DNA of 64,000 nucleotides from Deltaproteobacteria bacterium (GTDB lineage Bacteria > Desulfobacterota > Desulfomonilia > UBA1062). Position 1 is the stretch's first letter; each line of letters opens with the position of its first letter. Below are positions 61,466 through 64,000 of this stretch, piece by piece. The DNA lies in contig JAKPPU010000125.1 of the NCBI GenBank assembly GCA_029547185.1, forward strand, positions 89,918 through 153,917. The letters are read 5' to 3'. The notes under the pieces are model-generated. The model worked only from the letters and a program-made list of their open reading frames with translations. It was not told the origin of the DNA and did no database searches. A program made the position numbers and the translations under genes.

Positions 61466-62746
61466 CTACCTGTCAAGGTTCGTCGTCCATCGAGAGGATG
61501 CCGGCGTGTGGATGCGGCCTGCATTCCTTGAACGGCTGGGGCTGAAACGCCGGGAAGCAGGATATGCCGCCCGTTGCTGCTGACTTTGATTCGGGTTCCC
61601 TGCCTGAGCGGGGGTGTCTTTCGGTTTGGTATAATCAAAATCAGTCAGTGTTTTCCGTTGAAGCTTTTCGCCAAGGATCTGCTCGATGGTTCTGATCATG
61701 GCCGCATCGTCTCGCGTGACGAAGGTAAAGGCATCACCGGTGTTTTGCGCGCGCCCGGTACGGCCTATCCGGTGAGTGTACGCATCGGCGGTATCGGGCA
61801 TATCGAAGTTTATGACATGGGAGATTGCCGACACGTCAATGCCTCGTGCAGCGATATCGGTGGCCACTAGTATCCGGTATGATCCCCTGCGGAATCCTTC
61901 GATGGCTTTCTCGCGTTTGTTCTGCGAGAGATCGCCCTGGAGCGACGTTGCTGAAAAGCCTGCCTTCGAAAGCTGCCGGGCCACACGCTCGGCGCGGCGC
62001 TTCGTTCGGGTGAAGACGAGAACCGACTCCGTGTCGGTCGTTGCCAGCAGCTCTATGAGAAGCGCTGCCTTCAAGTGGTGTTCAACCGGATAAAGCGCGT
62101 GCGTTACGGTTGCTACAGGCTTTTTGTAGCCGATCTGCACCGTGAGCGCATCATGAAGCATATCATCGGCCAGACGACGGATATCATCGGGCATGGTGGC
62201 CGAAAAAAGCAGGGTCTGCCGTTTCTGGGGGAGATGTCCCGCAATGCGGCGGATGTCAGGGAGAAATCCCATATCGAACATACGGTCTGCCTCGTCGATA
62301 ACCAGGGTCTCCAGCCCTGAGAAATCGATGTTCCTCTGGGAGATATGATCGAGCAGGCGGCCGGGGCAGGCCACAACGATATCAGTGCCGCGCTTGAGTG
62401 CCTCCGTCTGGGGGTTCATGCTCACCCCGCCGTAAATGACCGCGCTTTTCAAGCCCGTCCCTCTGCTTAAATTCTGTATAGCCTCATTTATCTGGGCCGC
62501 CAGTTCGCGTGTCGGTGCGAGGACCAGTGCACGGATGCGCCTGCCCCTGCTTTTCATCAACCGATGAATTATCGGCAACGCGAATGCCGCAGTCTTGCCG
62601 GTGCCTGTCTGGGCAAGGCCCAGAAGGTCCTTCCCTGTCAGTATTGCGGGAATTGCCTTTGCCTGAATGGGGGTCGGTTCTTCGTAGCCGTTGTGCGCAA
62701 TTGCGCGCATAATGTCCTGGTGTAAATCAAATGCATCAAATTTCAT
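61466..62746 (-). CDS. rhlE: DEAD-box RNA helicase (RhlE type)
   Basis: 426 residues. Q motif 'PTPIQAKAIP', Walker A 'AQTGTGKTAAF', Ib 'PGRLLDH', DEAD variant 'VIDEADRMFDMGF', SAT 'LLFSATMP', and C-terminal motifs 'VATDIAARGIDV' and 'HRIGRTGRAQ'. RhlE/DeaD helicases unwind RNA duplexes, especially at low temperature. ATG follows AAGGAG. The tail (about 375-426) is basic and Ser/Gln-rich. Together with the small basic protein and CspA on the same strand it makes a cold-adaptation set. Confidence 0.92.
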   Translation of the reverse strand: MKFDAFDLHQDIMRAIAHNGYEEPTPIQAKAIPAILTGKDLLGLAQTGTGKTAAFALPIIHRLMKSRGRRIRALVLAPTRELAAQINEAIQNLSRGTGLKSAVIYGGVSMNPQTEALKRGTDIVVACPGRLLDHISQRNIDFSGLETLVIDEADRMFDMGFLPDIRRIAGHLPQKRQTLLFSATMPDDIRRLADDMLHDALTVQIGYKKPVATVTHALYPVEHHLKAALLIELLATTDTESVLVFTRTKRRAERVARQLSKAGFSATSLQGDLSQNKREKAIEGFRRGSYRILVATDIAARGIDVSAISHVINFDMPDTADAYTHRIGRTGRAQNTGDAFTFVTRDDAAMIRTIEQILGEKLQRKTLTDFDYTKPKDTPAQAGNPNQSQQQRAAYPASRRFSPSRSRNAGRIHTPASSRWTTNLDR

Positions 62747-62835
62747 AAAACTCCTTATGTTTTTATGTCTGAGTATCTTCAGACCGGATTCCTTTTGCCG
62801 GTTGTTCCAGAGCAAAGGATTTGTCTTTGGAGGGA

Positions 62836-63033
62836 TCAGTCTTCCGAATCGTTCGATGTCTGCGGGCCTGGCTCGATGTCTGCTATATCAGGGTCGATGT
62901 CGACCCCTTCTTTCCGGGAGGCAGCTTTACGGTTTTTTGCTTCCTGCTTTTTGTCCTGCTTTTCCTTTTTCTTCTTCTGGCGGATCTTCTCGCGTTCCGA
63001 CTTCTGGAAAGAATAATTCGTTTTTCTTGCCAT
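62836..63033 (-). CDS. Small basic coiled protein linked to cold-shock genes
   Basis: 65 residues. 'MARKTNYSFQKSEREKIRQK' and a Lys/Arg/Glu-rich helix to residue 40, then an acidic tail 'VDIDPDIADIEPGPQTSNDSED' (abbreviated). Similar short proteins occur beside RhlE and Csp genes in proteobacteria and are of unknown function; RNA binding is plausible from charge. It lies between rhlE and cspA on the minus strand. Confidence 0.65.
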   Translation of the reverse strand: MARKTNYSFQKSEREKIRQKKKKEKQDKKQEAKNRKAASRKEGVDIDPDIADIEPGPQTSNDSED

Positions 63034-63199
63034 CTGCAGTTTCCTCGGTCACACCGGGCTCAGATCGGCGGGTGACGTCATCCAACAGGCGCATAACGCT
63101 GCCTGATAGCTTTTACCTAGCTTTCCGGCCCGATTGCCCATTCGCTTCAATGCCACATAGTGTGGCTTGCGCTATCAGTCTTCAAAATAATCGAAGTAA

Positions 63200-63230
63200 G
63201 GGCAGGATCAAGGGCAAGCCGAGCCTGCCC
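63200..63230 (-). terminator. Hairpin after cspA
   Basis: A 7-base perfect stem GGGCAGG / CCTGCCC with a 17-base loop, 8 bases after the cspA stop on the minus strand. The following sequence is only modestly T-rich, so termination may be partial and allow readthrough to the small basic gene. Confidence 0.4.
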
Positions 63231-63237
63231 CGGTGTT

Positions 63238-63438
63238 TTAGCCCTTGTAAACGTTGGAAGCCTGGGGGCCTTTTGCTCCCTGGGTTATGTCGAAGGTGAC
63301 TTTCTGGCCTTCTTCAAGAGACCTGAAGCCGCTCTCTTTGATGGCACTATGGTGAACGAACACCTCTTTCCCGTCTTCAGCCGTTATGAAACCGAAACCC
63401 TTCTGATCATTGAACCACTTCACTGTTCCTTTTGCCAT
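63238..63438 (-). CDS. cspA: Cold shock protein
   Basis: 66 residues. '[23 protein letters not shown]' (abbreviated) contains both nucleic-acid binding motifs KGFGFI and VFVHHSAI of the cold-shock domain; full family length. Binds single-stranded RNA and DNA and acts as RNA chaperone. GAGG lies 7 bases before the ATG, behind a leader hairpin (63457-63485). Confidence 0.95.
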   Translation of the reverse strand: MAKGTVKWFNDQKGFGFITAEDGKEVFVHHSAIKESGFRSLEEGQKVTFDITQGAKGPQASNVYKG

Positions 63439-63456
63439 GATAATACCTCTTGTTTC

Positions 63457-63485
63457 AGACCCCTGCTTGGCGAAGCAAGGGATCT
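63457..63485 (-). promoter_or_regulatory. Hairpin in the cspA leader
   Basis: AGACCCCTGCTT and AAGCAAGGGATCT can pair around a 4-base loop with one G-U pair and one bulge, 19 bases before the cspA start codon on the minus strand. Cold-shock mRNAs often have such structured leaders that change with temperature. Confidence 0.45.
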
Positions 63486-63723
63486 GTATTTTTGTATTTC
63501 TGAAAACAAAAAGATATCGGCGCGAGAATATTAATTTCAGGAAAATCCCCTTTAGGCATTATTCATAAAATAAGATTCAAGGTAGATATATTCATGTCTC
63601 AGATGGAGAGCCCTTAATATGTTACCATCCTTTTGTCAAAGGAAATCTTTAATAATATAATTGGATATGTTGAATAGTACTCCGACAGGCATCTTTTCCT
63701 GCATCGAAGGCTTCATGGTTTTT

Positions 63724-63987
63724 TCAATATCGTGGGGCTCGCTCAACCAAACCATGCGAGTGAACAAGTATCGGTGTCCTCCGAAGATCATACGTTTTCA
63801 GGGCCTTGGAAAGTTCATAGTTATTACAGAAACATGGAATGAGATAAAACCTGTCATCCCTTATAGAACTCTCTATTTCATCGGATCGTAAGACGTGTAA
63901 AGATCGTCGAATGATACCTTCAGTATCTACAGTTGAGAGATCTCCCAACGTTATATGGGCTTTGATTAAAGATTTGCATGGGTTCAA
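63724..63987 (-). CDS. Possible small hypothetical protein at window edge
   Basis: From TTG 63987 an 87-residue frame ends at 63724: 'LIKAHITLGDLSTVDTEGII', 'LRSDEIESSIRDDRFYLIPC' and 'LRRTPILVHSHGLVERAPRY' look like a small alpha-beta protein. There is no clear binding site, and a plus-strand frame covers the same bases. The region 63486-63723 holds the cspA leader and promoter. I cannot say which strand is real. Confidence 0.25.
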   Translation of the reverse strand: MNPCKSLIKAHITLGDLSTVDTEGIIRRSLHVLRSDEIESSIRDDRFYLIPCFCNNYELSKALKTYDLRRTPILVHSHGLVERAPRY

Positions 63988-64000
63988 GTTCTATCCCCCC

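Noticed and set aside
63974..64000. tRNA-like T-arm (GGGTTCAAGTTC followed by a C run) at the window end
   Set aside because: The preceding 70 bases have no D-arm or anticodon arm, and no G run that could pair as the acceptor stem.

Overview
The window reads as chromosomal DNA from a Gram-negative, probably anaerobic bacterium, most likely one of the deltaproteobacterial (Desulfobacterota-type) lineages. The Gram-negative envelope is clear: a PagL-like lipid A deacylase end, an Mla-type lipid transporter, a tripartite RND pump, many lipoproteins and a YadA-anchored trimeric autotransporter. The anaerobic lifestyle is an inference from a desulforedoxin-like protein, HdrD/CCG and 4Fe-4S proteins, a DUF2769 protein, acyl-CoA metabolism genes and a branched-chain amino acid ABC system. 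I recognised no rRNA, tRNA, CRISPR array, insertion sequence or phage. Genes are dense, GC-rich and on both strands; many GTG/TTG starts are supported by good ribosome binding sites.

Layout. 1-3540: the end of a lipid A deacylase, a decayed zinc alcohol dehydrogenase tail, an SDR, a quinone-reductase-like flavoprotein, a 57-residue desulforedoxin-like protein and a phosphoesterase. 3610-6516: a stress-type module of two DUF2795 proteins and three tandem triple-BON proteins. 6779-10632: acyl-CoA dehydrogenase with a palindromic operator, flavodoxin and a 5'-nucleotidase lipoprotein. 10669-14518: a signalling cluster made of a PAS histidine kinase that lacks its phospho-acceptor histidine, a protein with a diadenylate-cyclase-like (DisA_N/DACN-type) domain, and a PilZ protein. 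14540-18552: cysteine synthase copy 1 and mlaE-mlaF-mlaD. 18573-26435: CBS, holin-like, haem c and lipoprotein genes, an MBL hydrolase, an acyl-CoA synthetase, cysteine synthase copy 2 and a TIGR03790 protein.

26530-33584: an acetoacetate-decarboxylase-like/ketopantoate-reductase-like fusion, divergent from a complete livJHMGF operon. 33905-40596: a truncated outer-membrane protein, a fusion of an Fe-S/CCG oxidoreductase with a VTT/DedA membrane domain, a GT2, a secreted rhodanese, a chimeric broken GT2 and a GT-C membrane glycosyltransferase. 40815-47324: an RND efflux operon with its own TetR regulator. 47435-53537: an M48 peptidase, a Balon/baeRF-type ribosome hibernation candidate, two BamE-like lipoproteins, an MBL hydrolase and a PilZ-like zinc-ribbon protein. 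53763-58505: a 1380-residue repetitive trimeric autotransporter and a secreted partner. 58864-64000: small proteins, a winged-helix 4Fe-4S protein, and a cold-shock set (RhlE helicase, a small basic protein, CspA).

The strongest leads for undescribed biology are the nucleotide-signalling cluster (10669-14518), the Fe-S/VTT fusion with glycosyltransferases (34478-40596), the ADC/PanE fusion facing the liv operon (26530-33584), and the repeat-expanding autotransporter with its uncharacterised partner (53763-58505). Functions were assigned from motifs read by eye; no database search was run.
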